The notes under the pieces are model-generated. The model saw only the letters and a program-made list of their open reading frames with translations. It was not told the origin of the DNA and searched no databases. DNA of 64,000 nt from Janthinobacterium sp. PC23-8 (lineage in GTDB: Bacteria; Pseudomonadota; Gammaproteobacteria; Burkholderiales; Burkholderiaceae_D), in contig NZ_NJGY01000001.1 in the NCBI RefSeq assembly GCF_002250505.1, positions 3,428,052-3,492,051 on the forward strand. Direction: 5' to 3'. The position numbers were made by a program, and so were the translations under genes. This document shows positions 54,882-63,908 of the stretch, piece after piece (position 1 is the stretch's first letter; the number at the start of each line of letters is the position of its first letter).

Positions 54882-55833
54882 GGCACCCTCGCAGATAAGA
54901 CAGGCCGGCCGCCAAGCCGATCCAGATCAGCCACAGCACGGTGGTTGCCATCACCAGGCGCCAGGCGCGGTCGATATCGCGGGCACCAGCCGGGCGGCCG
55001 CTGCCCAGGGCTGGCCGCTGTTCCAGTTTGCCATCGTAGACGGCGTCGCCGCCCAGCGCCAGGCCGAGGGCGCCGGCGCCGCTGGCCATCACCGGCCCCG
55101 CGTTCGGGCTGCCCCAGTTCGGCGCCTGCGCGCGCCAGCAGCGCCAGGCGCGCCGTTTGTCGGCCATGGTTTTGCCCAGCACGACGTAAGACAGAGCCGT
55201 CAGGCGCGCCGGCAGGTAATTGAGCACATCGTCGATGCGCGCGGCGCAGCAGCCGAACCAGTCATAGCGCGGCGTGCGGTAGCCCCACATGGCGTCCAGC
55301 GTATTGGCCAGCCGGAAACACACGGCGCCTGGGCCGCCGGCGATGGCAAACCAGAACAGGGTGCCAAACACGGCGTCGTTGCCGTTTTCCAGCAGGGACT
55401 CGGTGCTGGCCTTGGCCAGGCTGGCGGCGTCGGCGTGGTTGGTATCGCGGCTGACGATGCGCGCCGTCAGCAGGCGCGCGGTGTCCAGATCGCCGGCAGC
55501 CAGCGCAGCGGCGATCGGCTGGTTATGGTCGCGCAGGCTGCGCAGGCCCAGGCACAGGTACAGCAAAAACACATGCAGCGCGGCGCCGGCCAAGGGAGTT
55601 ACTGCGCATAGCCAGCCGGCGAGCAAGGTGATCGGCAGCACGGCCAGCATCCAGGCGACACAGCCGCGCAGGAAACGCGCGCGGCCCCGGTTCAGCAGAC
55701 GTTCGATGGCGCCGGCCAGGCGGCCAAAGCCGACCAGCGGGTGAAAACGCCGCGTCTCGCCCAGCAGCAAGTCAAACAGCACGCCAGCCGTCATCAGGCC
55801 GGCCAGCAGCGGCAGTGAAAAGCCGCTCAGCAT
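54871..55833 (-). CDS. cbiB: Adenosylcobinamide-phosphate synthase CbiB
   Basis: CbiB attaches aminopropanol phosphate to adenosylcobyric acid. The 320-residue integral membrane protein has the family features FHPLVGFGRLAGAIE near 31, RDTNHADAASLAKASTESL near 130 and GYRTPRYDWFGCCAARIDD near 195. About five membrane segments are predicted. It overlaps cobD at its 3' end and cobU at its 5' end. Confidence 0.95.
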   Translation of the reverse strand: MLSGFSLPLLAGLMTAGVLFDLLLGETRRFHPLVGFGRLAGAIERLLNRGRARFLRGCVAWMLAVLPITLLAGWLCAVTPLAGAALHVFLLYLCLGLRSLRDHNQPIAAALAAGDLDTARLLTARIVSRDTNHADAASLAKASTESLLENGNDAVFGTLFWFAIAGGPGAVCFRLANTLDAMWGYRTPRYDWFGCCAARIDDVLNYLPARLTALSYVVLGKTMADKRRAWRCWRAQAPNWGSPNAGPVMASGAGALGLALGGDAVYDGKLEQRPALGSGRPAGARDIDRAWRLVMATTVLWLIWIGLAAGLSYLRGCHVA

Positions 55834-56393
55834 GGGCCGCCTTTCAAATGCAAGGGCAGGCCGGCGGCAACGAATACGGCGCGCTCGCAGATGGCGGCGA
55901 CTGCCTGATTCAGGCGGCCCGCTTCATCGGTAAAACAGCGCGAGATGGCACCATACGGCACGATGCCCATGCCCACTTCATTCGACACCAGGATAATGTC
56001 GCAGTCGCCGTCTTGCAGTTCTGCCAGCGCACACAGCAGCTGCGCTCGTTCGTTGTGGAACAGTTCAGGCAGAACGATATCGCCGACGTCCGGGTAGCCC
56101 TCGCCGGACGAAAACATCAGGTTGGAGAGCCACAGGGTCAGGCAGTCGACCAGCAGCAGCCGGCCCGGCTGCGCTTGCGCCAGCAGCGCCGCAGCGAGGC
56201 GCAGCGGTTCTTCCAGCGTCGGCCAGGCCTGCGGGCGCTGGGCGCGGTGGTGCGCGATGCGGGTGGCCATCTCGCCGTCGCCGGCCTGCGCGGTGGCGAG
56301 ATACAGCACTTCCTTGCCCGAATCGCGGGCCAGTTGTTCGGCGTACGCGCTCTTGCCCGAGCGCGCGCCGCCGAAGACCAGCGTCCGTGTCAT
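55827..56393 (-). CDS. cobU: Adenosylcobinamide kinase/adenosylcobinamide-phosphate guanylyltransferase CobU
   Basis: CobU phosphorylates and then guanylylates adenosylcobinamide. The 188-residue protein has the P-loop FGGARSGKSAYAEQLA near 8, AHHRAQRPQAWPTLEEP near 54 and ILVSNEVGMGIVPYGAISR near 145. The ATG at 56393 is preferred to 56483 since the extension has no similarity. It overlaps cbiB. Confidence 0.95.
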   Translation of the reverse strand: MTRTLVFGGARSGKSAYAEQLARDSGKEVLYLATAQAGDGEMATRIAHHRAQRPQAWPTLEEPLRLAAALLAQAQPGRLLLVDCLTLWLSNLMFSSGEGYPDVGDIVLPELFHNERAQLLCALAELQDGDCDIILVSNEVGMGIVPYGAISRCFTDEAGRLNQAVAAICERAVFVAAGLPLHLKGGPC

Positions 56394-56400
56394 GCGCACT

Positions 56401-57045
56401 TCACCATTCTGTACCGGCTTGCGCGCCGATGCCGGCAGCATACGCATGCTTGACCACCGCCATCTCGGTGACGGTGTCGGCAATTGCGATCAGTTCTTCC
56501 GGCGCGCCGCGCCCGGTGATCACCACGTGCTGCATGGCGGGGCGCTCGAGCAAATCGGCGATCACCTTGTGCACGTCAAGGTAGTTGTACTTGAGGGCGA
56601 TATTGAGTTCGTCGAACAACACCAGGCCGTAGCTCGGATCTGCCAGGAAGGTCTTGGCCTGTTCCCACGCCAGTTCGGCTTTTTCGATATCGCGTTCGCG
56701 GTTCTGGGTTTCCCAGGTATAGCCTTCGCCCATCGCATGAAAGCTGATTTCGTCGGGAAAGCGGCGCAGGAATTTTTCTTCGCCGGTCGACATCGCACCC
56801 TTGATGAACTGCACCACGCCGACCTTCATGCCGTGCCCCATGGCGCGGATCGCCATGCCGAAGCCGCTCGAACTCTTGCCCTTGCCATTGCCCGTGTTGA
56901 CGATGATGATGCCGATTTCCTTGTCGGCCTTGGCGATCGCCGCGTCGATAATGGCTTTTTTACGCTCCATGCGCACGCGGTGGCGTTGGTTTATTGCTGC
57001 GGTATTCGCTGCGGTCTCGTCGTTGCTCTGGGTGGTGTCGCTCAT
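56401..57045 (-). CDS. cobO: Cob(I)yrinic acid a,c-diamide adenosyltransferase CobO (BtuR)
   Basis: CobO transfers the adenosyl group of ATP to cobalt, making the adenosyl forms used by later steps. The 214-residue protein has the P-loop IVNTGNGKGKSSSGFGMA near 48, QFIKGAMSTGEE near 80 and LVLFDELNIALKY near 145. Adenosylcobalamin is also the light-sensitive cofactor expected for the regulator at 3648-4598. Confidence 0.95.
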   Translation of the reverse strand: MSDTTQSNDETAANTAAINQRHRVRMERKKAIIDAAIAKADKEIGIIIVNTGNGKGKSSSGFGMAIRAMGHGMKVGVVQFIKGAMSTGEEKFLRRFPDEISFHAMGEGYTWETQNRERDIEKAELAWEQAKTFLADPSYGLVLFDELNIALKYNYLDVHKVIADLLERPAMQHVVITGRGAPEELIAIADTVTEMAVVKHAYAAGIGAQAGTEW

Positions 57046-57046
57046 G

Positions 57047-57814
57047 TCAGTCCTCTTTCGGTATGAATATCTTGCGTTTGCCGTGTTCGATGATCTCGAT
57101 CGGGTGGCCCAGGTAGTGGCCCAGGATGGACGCCTGCATTACCTCGGCCACAGTGCCGGCGCGCCAGCTGCCGTCGCCCATCAGCAGCAGCGCGTGGGTC
57201 GATACGCCATGCGCCAGGTTCAGGTCATGGCTTACCATCACCACGGTTTTATTCTGTTCGCGGCACAGGCGCGACAGCAATCCCATCACGCTGACCTGGT
57301 GCGCCAGGTCGAGCGCATTGGCCGGTTCGTCCAGTAATAATATGGGGGTATCCTGCGCCAGCATGGCGGCGATCGCCACGCGCTGGCGCTCGCCGCCGGA
57401 CAAGCTGCGCACGTCGCGTTCGGCCAGGTGCGCCACTTCCATCGAGGCCAGCGCGGCCAAGGCGATCCGCTGGTCATCGCTGCCTTCCCAGTAATGGTTG
57501 TCGTGATACGGATGGCGCGCCGACAGCACGGTTTCGATCACGCGGTAGGAAAACGCATCATGGCGTGCCTGCGCCAGAAAAGCGCGCGCGCGCGCCAGTT
57601 CCGGCAGCGGCCAGTCGAGCAGGGCGCGGCCCTGCACCGTGACATGGCCGGCATCGGGTTCGCGCAGGCCGGCCAGGGTGCGCAGCAAGGTGCTTTTGCC
57701 AGCGCCGTTGCGCCCGATGATGCTCCAGCATTGACCCGCGCCGATGTGCCAGTTCAGGTTCTCCAGCAAGGTCCGGGTGCCCGCGTTCATGCCCAGTTGG
57801 TAGGTGCGTATCAT
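57047..57814 (-). CDS. btuD: Corrinoid ABC transporter ATPase BtuD
   Basis: BtuD is the ATPase of the BtuCDF inner-membrane vitamin B12 importer. The 255-residue protein has Walker A GRNGAGKSTLLRTLAG near 38, the signature LSGGERQRVAIAAML near 138, Walker B PILLLDEPANALD near 160 and the switch histidine in VMVSHDLNLA. The ATG at 57814 has GAGG six bases upstream; an extension to 58009 overlaps btuC. Confidence 0.93.
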   Translation of the reverse strand: MIRTYQLGMNAGTRTLLENLNWHIGAGQCWSIIGRNGAGKSTLLRTLAGLREPDAGHVTVQGRALLDWPLPELARARAFLAQARHDAFSYRVIETVLSARHPYHDNHYWEGSDDQRIALAALASMEVAHLAERDVRSLSGGERQRVAIAAMLAQDTPILLLDEPANALDLAHQVSVMGLLSRLCREQNKTVVMVSHDLNLAHGVSTHALLLMGDGSWRAGTVAEVMQASILGHYLGHPIEIIEHGKRKIFIPKED

Positions 57815-57821
57815 CAATGCC

Positions 57822-58847
57822 TCACTTGCGGCGCAGCCGGTGCAGCTGGTACAGGAACACGGGCGCGCCGACCAGGGCCGTGACCACGCCGACCGGCAGT
57901 TGCAAGGGCGCCAGCACGGTGCGCGCCAACGTGTCGGCCAGCACCAGGAAGGTGCCGCCGGCCAGTGCCGCAGCGGGAATGAGCAGGCGATGGTCGGGAC
58001 CGCAGGCAAAGCGCAGCGCGTGCGGCACGATCAGGCCGACGAAGCCCACGCTGCCGGCGCTGGTGACGGCGCTGGCCGTGAGCAGGCCGGAACAGAAAAA
58101 CAGGCCCTTGCGCAACGCGCCCACGCGCACGCCCAGGGTAGCGGCCGCTTCGGCATGCAGCGCCATGACGTTCAGGGAACGGGCGCTGCGCAGTGCGAAG
58201 ATCATCGCCGCCGCCAGCACCAGCCAGGGCATCAGACGCGCCGGCGCGCCGGACAAGTCGCCGATCATCCAGAACACCATGCTGCGCAAGCGGCTTTCGG
58301 GCGCGATCGACAGCATCAGCGACACCAGGGCCATGCAGGCCGACGACAGGATCACGCCCGTCAGCAGCAGCAGCGAGGCGCCGCCTTCGGCCGCCGTACC
58401 GCCGCGCAGGTCGCGCCGTGCAAACAGGTACAGCAGCATGGATATGCCGACGGCGCCGGCAAAGGCGGACGCGTCGACCACCCACAGGGAACACATGAAC
58501 AGCAGCGCGGCCAGGGCGCCGACGGAGGCGCCGGCGGACAGGCCCAGCACATACGGGTCGGCCAGCGGATTGCGCAGCAGCGCCTGCATCATCACGCCGG
58601 CCAGCGACAGCGCGGCGCCCGTGACAAAGGCGGTCAGCGCGCGGCCCAGGCGCAAATCAAGCAGGGTGGCGGCAAGGGTATCGGTCTGGCCCTGGACGAG
58701 ATGAAACAGGGCGGACGGCAGCTCGGCGAGCGCAATGGCAATCGAACCGGTCATGCCGGAGAAAATCAGGCTGGCAAGTGCGCACACGAAGAGCGTCGTG
58801 AGGATCACCGTCGCACGGTGGCGCATATTGCGGAAAAATGGGTGCAT
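57822..58847 (-). CDS. btuC: Corrinoid ABC transporter permease BtuC
   Basis: The 341-residue protein is a FecCD-type permease with about ten membrane helices. Motifs are LDLRLGRALTAFVTGAALS near 63, GLSAGASVGALAALLF near 98 and GFVGLIVPHALRFACGPDH near 271, the family BPD region. Together with BtuD and BtuF it imports corrinoids. A terminator lies between it and btuB. Confidence 0.93.
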   Translation of the reverse strand: MHPFFRNMRHRATVILTTLFVCALASLIFSGMTGSIAIALAELPSALFHLVQGQTDTLAATLLDLRLGRALTAFVTGAALSLAGVMMQALLRNPLADPYVLGLSAGASVGALAALLFMCSLWVVDASAFAGAVGISMLLYLFARRDLRGGTAAEGGASLLLLTGVILSSACMALVSLMLSIAPESRLRSMVFWMIGDLSGAPARLMPWLVLAAAMIFALRSARSLNVMALHAEAAATLGVRVGALRKGLFFCSGLLTASAVTSAGSVGFVGLIVPHALRFACGPDHRLLIPAAALAGGTFLVLADTLARTVLAPLQLPVGVVTALVGAPVFLYQLHRLRRK

Positions 58848-58920
58848 GTACTGCCTTAGGTGGAACGGGAGTGACGCAAGGTGGTACGGAGTGCTTCAGA
58901 TGCCTTGATGGGACGTATAC

Positions 58921-58960
58921 AAAAAAAATGGCCCGCATGCGATTGCGCGTACGGGCCATT
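58921..58960 (-). terminator. Terminator between btuB and btuC
   Basis: On the minus strand AATGGCCCG and CGGGCCATT form a perfect 9-base-pair stem, with an inner CGC/GCG pairing in the loop, followed by eight Ts. It is 20 bases after the btuB stop. Confidence 0.85.
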
Positions 58961-58980
58961 GTAATCATCTACGGGCCGAT

Positions 58981-60975
58981 TTAGAAATCGTAGCGTGCCG
59001 AGAGTTTCATCTGACGGCCATTGCTAGGATAGATGCCACCTTTGCAGCTAAATGCGTTGGTGAAGTACTGCTTGTCGGTCAGGTTCAAGGCATTGACCGC
59101 CATTTCCCAGGCGCCGAACTTGCGTGCATAGCGTGCATCGAAGGTGGTGAACGATGGCACCTTGGCATTGCAGGTATTGGCAAAATCACTGCCGTAGCGC
59201 TGGCTGTCTACCCATTGCGCGCCGAAGTCGGCACTTTGACCGTCTTTTGGTACCCACGACAGGCGTGCCGACAGGGTGTTCTTTGGAATCAGGGTCAATT
59301 CCTTGCCCGAGTTGACGCCTTCGGTGAAGGTCGCCTTCACGTGTTGGTAGTGGCCGCTGATGCGCCAGTCAGCCGCGATATTCGCCATGGCATCGAGTTC
59401 GAACCCTTGATGCTTGGTCGGATCAAGGTTGGTATTGGCACCAAAACCGAAAGCGCCTGCCGTTGGATCGTAATAGATCTCGTTGGTCAGTTTGTGGCGG
59501 AAGACGCGAGCATCGAGCTTGACGATACTGTTATTGTAGGACGCACCCAGTTCCAGATCATGCGAGGTCTGCCCTTGCAATGGCTTGTTTTCTACCGGCG
59601 TGTAGCCGTTTTCATCCGCGTTCGCCACGCGATAGCTCTGGCCGGCCTTGGCATACAGATTTACCTGCGGCACGACATCGAAGCTGCCTTGCACATCCCA
59701 GGCATTGAAGTTCTGCTTGATTTTGTAGGTGGCCGCAGTGAACGGTACCGGGTCGACGGAGTCTTTGTCGAAAGTTTCGTGGCGCACGCCGGCAGCGACG
59801 CGGAAGTTTTGCGGGCCAGCGAATTTCAATTCATCGCGCACATAAAATGCCTGCGATTTCTGCTTTGCCTTGGCTTGGGAGTACGAAGCGTCGACTGCCA
59901 GGTCCCACTTGATGAAGTCGGCACCGGCGACGATTTCATTGAGCATGCCGCCGAACTGGCCCAAGTGGCGCAGGCGTGGCGAGAACTGGTTTTGCTTGGT
60001 TTTGCGTTCCGATGCGGAAGGACCGGAGCTGCCGAAATAAGTGGACTTGGCCGTTTTTTCGCGATGCGACAGTTCTGCTGCCAGATCAATGGTGCCCAGG
60101 CGGCCTTCAGCAAAGGCGGTGTAGCGGTCGCTGTCGACCGAACCGAAATCTTTCAGTGTTTTCGCCTGACGCGGGTTGTCTTCAAACTGGGCCAGTGTGA
60201 TCGAGCCAGGGAAGCGGCTATCCTGGCGCGTACTGTCGATACGCACACCTGCGCGGACATTTTTGTCATGCCATTGCGCGCCACCGCCGAAGTTGGTTTG
60301 CTTGTATTCGTTATTGTCGCGATAGTTATCGGTTTCCTGCTTGCCGACGGCGGCATCGAGGGTAACGTTATTCCAGGTCTGCGCAACGGAGCCGCGCACT
60401 TCGCGCTGGCCCAACTGGCCAACTTCGGCAAAGACGGTACCGCGGCCAGCTTGCTTGCCTGGACGTTTGGTAACGATATTGATCACGCCGCCCGTGGCGC
60501 CGTCGCCGTACAGGACGCTGCTGCCGCCGCGCGTGATTTCGATGCGTTCGACGCTATCGATGGGGATGCTGGCCAGGACTGGATCGGTCAGTTCATTTTC
60601 GGACAGGCGCACGCCGTCGAGGACCACGACCGTGTTCTGGCTGGCGGTGGCGCCGAAGCCGCGCAGATCGAGAGTAAAGTCAGGGCTACCGGTGAGGCTT
60701 TGACGGCCATAGACGCCACCGATCTTGCGGATAGCCTGGTTCACATCGCTGATGCCCGCGCGGCGGATTTCATCGGCCGTGATGACGGTGGCGCCGATCG
60801 GCTGCAGTGCAGGGTCGCTGTTGAAGCGGGAACCCGTCACGACGATCTGGTCCAGCATCATGCCATTGGTTTGCGCGAATGCAGGAGCGGCGGCGATGAA
60901 GCACAGGGAGATGGCGGAAACCAGGGCGCGCGGCGCCATTGCCGGCGCGCGGCGGTGTAATACAGGAGCAGTCAT
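58981..60975 (-). CDS. btuB: TonB-dependent cobalamin receptor BtuB
   Basis: BtuB brings cobalamin and cobinamide across the outer membrane with TonB energy. The 664-residue precursor has a signal peptide ending near AAPAFAQ (about residue 35), a TonB-box-like DQIVVTGSRF, a plug domain (to about 180, with GVYGRQSLTGSPDFTLDLRGFG and LYGDGATGGVINIVTKRPG) and a 22-strand barrel ending ARYDF, with aromatic C-terminus. The ATG at 60975 is chosen for the signal peptide; the frame stays open upstream through the riboswitch, which is coincidence. The riboswitch and location make a corrinoid ligand likely. Confidence 0.9.
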   Translation of the reverse strand: MTAPVLHRRAPAMAPRALVSAISLCFIAAAPAFAQTNGMMLDQIVVTGSRFNSDPALQPIGATVITADEIRRAGISDVNQAIRKIGGVYGRQSLTGSPDFTLDLRGFGATASQNTVVVLDGVRLSENELTDPVLASIPIDSVERIEITRGGSSVLYGDGATGGVINIVTKRPGKQAGRGTVFAEVGQLGQREVRGSVAQTWNNVTLDAAVGKQETDNYRDNNEYKQTNFGGGAQWHDKNVRAGVRIDSTRQDSRFPGSITLAQFEDNPRQAKTLKDFGSVDSDRYTAFAEGRLGTIDLAAELSHREKTAKSTYFGSSGPSASERKTKQNQFSPRLRHLGQFGGMLNEIVAGADFIKWDLAVDASYSQAKAKQKSQAFYVRDELKFAGPQNFRVAAGVRHETFDKDSVDPVPFTAATYKIKQNFNAWDVQGSFDVVPQVNLYAKAGQSYRVANADENGYTPVENKPLQGQTSHDLELGASYNNSIVKLDARVFRHKLTNEIYYDPTAGAFGFGANTNLDPTKHQGFELDAMANIAADWRISGHYQHVKATFTEGVNSGKELTLIPKNTLSARLSWVPKDGQSADFGAQWVDSQRYGSDFANTCNAKVPSFTTFDARYARKFGAWEMAVNALNLTDKQYFTNAFSCKGGIYPSNGRQMKLSARYDF

Positions 60976-61065
60976 GATATCGTTTTCTTCGGAGAAAGCA
61001 CCCGGCTCGCGTCCCCGCAAGCCAGATTCAACGGAAGGCGCGGCGCCCAGCAAGGCCCGCACTTC

Positions 61066-61248
61066 CACCTGTCCTGGCCGGTATCCGGGCTGCAAGTGAG
61101 GCTGTCCTACCTTCCCATGCCGATCAAGGCACAGTGGTTGTCAGGGACAGCTTGTCGTGCACTTTCTGGTCGAAAGCGGCGACACTTGTTTACCGTTGCG
61201 GGGGCAGCACACGTTGGCCTTCGGTCGGCATCGTGTTTCCCGTTTAAC
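61066..61248 (-). ncRNA. Cobalamin riboswitch controlling btuB
   Basis: On the minus strand the leader has the conserved segments of the cobalamin riboswitch in order: GGGAAACACGATGCC at about 61241-61227, the core GCTGCCCCCGCAACGGTAA (61208-61190), the B12-box-like CCACTG (61137-61132) and the end AGCCCGGATACCGGCC (61092-61077). The ATG of btuB follows about 90 bases later, so translational or transcriptional shutdown by adenosylcobalamin is expected. Confidence 0.92.
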
Positions 61249-61286
61249 TGCATTCATGACATGAACGCGGGCACCAAAACCCCGCC

Positions 61287-61314
61287 ATTATACGTGCAGC
61301 CGGGCCGGACTCAA
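61287..61314 (-). promoter_or_regulatory. Promoter of the btuB transcript
   Basis: On the minus strand TTGAGT (61314-61309) and TATAAT (61292-61287) are 16 bases apart. The start near 61280 gives a leader of about 305 bases that includes the riboswitch. The -35 overlaps the last codons of cobC. Confidence 0.65.
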
Positions 61315-61892
61315 ACGGCCGGCGTGACGATTGGTGGCGCAAAATCGAGCGTGACGATCTCGCCATAGCCGATTTTGTGTGCGCTCGATGCGGCCAGCTG
61401 TGCCGTTTGCGCCAATGGCAGGCCGGCCTGCAGGGCCGACAGCAGGCGGATGGTGCCGGCATGGCAAATGACGATAGCTGCTGCGTGTTGTTCGCGCAAC
61501 AGTTCATCGAGAAACGCTGAGAGCCGGGTCGCCATCGCCAGCACATTCTCGCCGCCGCCCGGCCGGTAATGCGCCAGGTCAGCAGCCCAGGCGTCGATTT
61601 CATTGCGCGCGATATCGTGCCAGGCGCGCAGTTCCCAGCAGCCGAAATCCATCTCCATCAGGCGCGCGTCCTGCGTGTAGCGGCTGGCCTGAAGATCGTC
61701 CGCCAGCGTCGATGCCAGTTCGGCGCAGCGCCACAGGGGACTGGTATATAGCGGCAGATGCGGCGGCAAACTGGCGCGCAGGCGGGCACGGGTCGAGGCC
61801 AGAATATGTGGTGCGACAGCAACATCGCTGCTGCCGTAGCAGACGCCGCTGGCCACCTCGGGCTGCGGATGGCGCACCAGTATCAGTCTCAT
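61311..61892 (-). CDS. cobC: Alpha-ribazole phosphatase CobC
   Basis: CobC removes phosphate from alpha-ribazole 5'-phosphate or adenosylcobalamin phosphate. The 193-residue protein is of the histidine phosphatase fold: catalytic histidine in LILVRHPQPEVASG near 8 (RHP in place of the usual RHG), LYTSPLWRCAELAS near 58, MEMDFGCWELRAWHDI near 84 and a second histidine in VICHAGTIRLLSAL near 142. It overlaps cobS by four bases. Confidence 0.9.
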   Translation of the reverse strand: MRLILVRHPQPEVASGVCYGSSDVAVAPHILASTRARLRASLPPHLPLYTSPLWRCAELASTLADDLQASRYTQDARLMEMDFGCWELRAWHDIARNEIDAWAADLAHYRPGGGENVLAMATRLSAFLDELLREQHAAAIVICHAGTIRLLSALQAGLPLAQTAQLAASSAHKIGYGEIVTLDFAPPIVTPAV

Positions 61893-62680
61893 GGTTGAGT
61901 AAAAAACAGGGTGGGCTGCAAGCTGGACAGGATGGCCAGGTAGATCGCCACCTCCGCCACCTGCTGCACCGCGCCCAGGCAGTCGCCCGTATAACCTTGC
62001 AAGCGGCGCTGGCATTTGCGGCCCAGGAACCAGGCGCTGGCGGTGGCGGCCAGCACGGCCAGCACCAGCGCGCTCCAGTCGATCACGCCCAGCAGGGCGC
62101 ACACGACGGCCGGCAACAGGGCGCAGACGGCGGCGATCACGAATTCACGGGTACTCATGGCCTGCGCCATCGGCTTGGACTTGCCTTCGTCGCGCGCGTA
62201 GTCCATGCACCAGATCAGCGATACGGCCGCCAGGCGCGACAGCGGATGGGCGACAAACAACGCTGCCACCACCACGGCCGGCGGCAAGGACGCCAGCGCC
62301 GCACCCTTGACGGCCAGGAGGCACACGATGCCGATCGCGCCGTAGGCGCCAATGCGCGAATCCTTCATGATCTCCAGCACCCGCGCGCGCGTCAGGCCGC
62401 CACCGAAGCCGTCGCACATGTCGGCGAAGCCGTCTTCATGAAAGGCGCCCGTCACATAAATGCCGGCGGCCACGGCCAGCAGCACGGCGACGTGCGACGG
62501 CAGCAGCGTGCTCGCCATTATATATAGCGCGGCGCAGATGCCGGCGACCACCACGCCGACCAGCGGAAAATAGCGCGACGACTGCTGCAGCCACTCGGGC
62601 TGGTAGCCGACCCAGCGTGGTGTCGGCAGGCGCGTAAAGAACTGCAGCGCGGTAAAGAACAAACGGAGCTGATGCCGCAT
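61889..62680 (-). CDS. cobS: Adenosylcobinamide-GDP ribazoletransferase CobS
   Basis: CobS joins alpha-ribazole phosphate and adenosylcobinamide-GDP to complete the cobalamin lower loop in the inner membrane. The 263-residue protein has membrane segments throughout and the family motif FHEDGFADMCDGFGGG near 82, KDSRIGAYGAIGI near 104 and YTGDCLGAVQQVAE near 232. Confidence 0.95.
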   Translation of the reverse strand: MRHQLRLFFTALQFFTRLPTPRWVGYQPEWLQQSSRYFPLVGVVVAGICAALYIMASTLLPSHVAVLLAVAAGIYVTGAFHEDGFADMCDGFGGGLTRARVLEIMKDSRIGAYGAIGIVCLLAVKGAALASLPPAVVVAALFVAHPLSRLAAVSLIWCMDYARDEGKSKPMAQAMSTREFVIAAVCALLPAVVCALLGVIDWSALVLAVLAATASAWFLGRKCQRRLQGYTGDCLGAVQQVAEVAIYLAILSSLQPTLFFTQP

Positions 62681-62681
62681 G

Positions 62682-63728
62682 TCAGGGTACCGATTTTTCG
62701 CTGACCTGCGCGGAGCCGAAGGTCGCCATCTGCGCCAGGAAATTGACGGCCGCCTGCAGCAACGGCAGGGCCAGCGCGCTGCCCGTGCCTTCGCCCAGGC
62801 GCAGGTCCAGTTTCAGCAGGGGTTGTGCATCGAGGTTGGCCAGCAGATGACGATGGCCAGCCTCGTCGGAGCAGTGCGCAAAGACGCAGTAATCGAGGAT
62901 GGCCGGCTGCAGTCGCGCCGCCACCAGCAGGGCGCTGCTGACGATAAAGCCGTCGATCAGGAGCACCATGCGCCGTTCGGCCGCTTTCAGCATGGCGCCG
63001 GCCATCATGGCGATTTCAAAACCGCCAAAGGTGGCCAGCACATCGAGCGGCTCAATGGCTTTCGCATGTTTGGCTGCGGCCGCTTCGATCACGCGCTGCT
63101 TGTGCAAGATACCGTCAGTGGACAAGCCCGTGCCGGCGCCCACGCACTGCGCCACCGGTGTGCCGGTCAGCTTGTGCATCAGCGCGGCAGCGGCGGTGGT
63201 ATTGCCGATGCCCATTTCGCCAAAACCCAGCACATTGCCGGGCAGCGTGTCGACCAGGTCCATGCCGGCCTGCATGGCCGATGCGCATTCCTGCCGTGTC
63301 ATTGCCGCTTCCTGCGCGAAGTTGCGGGTGCCCGGGCCTTGCTTGCGGTCCAGCAAACCGTCGCGCACGCCGAAGTCGTGCTTCACGCCCGCATCGACTA
63401 TATGGAGCGCGCAGTTGTTCTGCCGTGCAAACACATTGATGGCGGCGCCATTGCCCAGGAAATTTTCCACCATCTGCCAGGTGACGTCCTGCGGATAGGC
63501 CGAGATACCTTCGGCGACGATGCCATGGTCGGCGGCGAACACGATAATGGCGGGCTGAGTTATTGTCGGATGCGTGCTCTGCTGGATCAGGCCGATCTGG
63601 CGCGCCAGCGTTTCCAATCGCCCCAGGCTGCCCAGCGGCTTGGTCTTGTGATTGATGGCGTCGTTGAGCTGACCCGCCAGGGTGGTGTTGGCAGTGGCCG
63701 GAATGTTATGAATAGGCATTGGAGTCAT
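62682..63728 (-). CDS. cobT: Nicotinate-nucleotide: dimethylbenzimidazole phosphoribosyltransferase CobT
   Basis: CobT activates the lower-ligand base to alpha-ribazole phosphate. The 348-residue protein has FAADHGIVAEGISAYPQDVTWQM near 66 (quoted in part: AADHGIVAEG), VLGFGEMGIGNTTAAAAL near 165 and GGFEIAMMAGAMLKAA near 235, with a late catalytic glutamate in the C-terminal part. The start at 63728 has no Shine-Dalgarno site, nor does the ATG three codons later (63719). The next gene cobS begins one base after its stop. Confidence 0.94.
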   Translation of the reverse strand: MTPMPIHNIPATANTTLAGQLNDAINHKTKPLGSLGRLETLARQIGLIQQSTHPTITQPAIIVFAADHGIVAEGISAYPQDVTWQMVENFLGNGAAINVFARQNNCALHIVDAGVKHDFGVRDGLLDRKQGPGTRNFAQEAAMTRQECASAMQAGMDLVDTLPGNVLGFGEMGIGNTTAAAALMHKLTGTPVAQCVGAGTGLSTDGILHKQRVIEAAAAKHAKAIEPLDVLATFGGFEIAMMAGAMLKAAERRMVLLIDGFIVSSALLVAARLQPAILDYCVFAHCSDEAGHRHLLANLDAQPLLKLDLRLGEGTGSALALPLLQAAVNFLAQMATFGSAQVSEKSVP

Positions 63729-63799
63729 GTTAGGGGAGGCGCGAAGATGCTGGCGTTACGATATCACACGGCAATATTTACCCCGCTTGAAAATAGCCC

Positions 63800-63828
63800 T
63801 TGCAGGCCTTCCAGGCCAGGGCTATAAT
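63800..63828 (+). promoter_or_regulatory. Strong promoter, first of a tandem pair (rrn P1-like)
   Basis: TTGCAG and a perfect TATAAT (63823-63828) are spaced by 17 bases. It points out of the window and lies 109 bases before the second promoter. Confidence 0.6.
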
Positions 63829-63908
63829 TCGCCCCCTCGCTGAACGATGCATGCAAATGCTGAGTAAGGTAGAGAAAGTTTTTAAGCGCAATGCGCTGAA
63901 AAACGGGG

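Noticed and set aside
59215..60960. 581-codon plus-strand frame opposite btuB
   Set aside because: BtuB is complete on the minus strand and preceded by its riboswitch; the opposite frame has no signals.
60976..61095. Apparent 40-residue N-terminal extension of BtuB
   Set aside because: It overlaps the 3' end of the cobalamin riboswitch, and the signal peptide lies after 60975.
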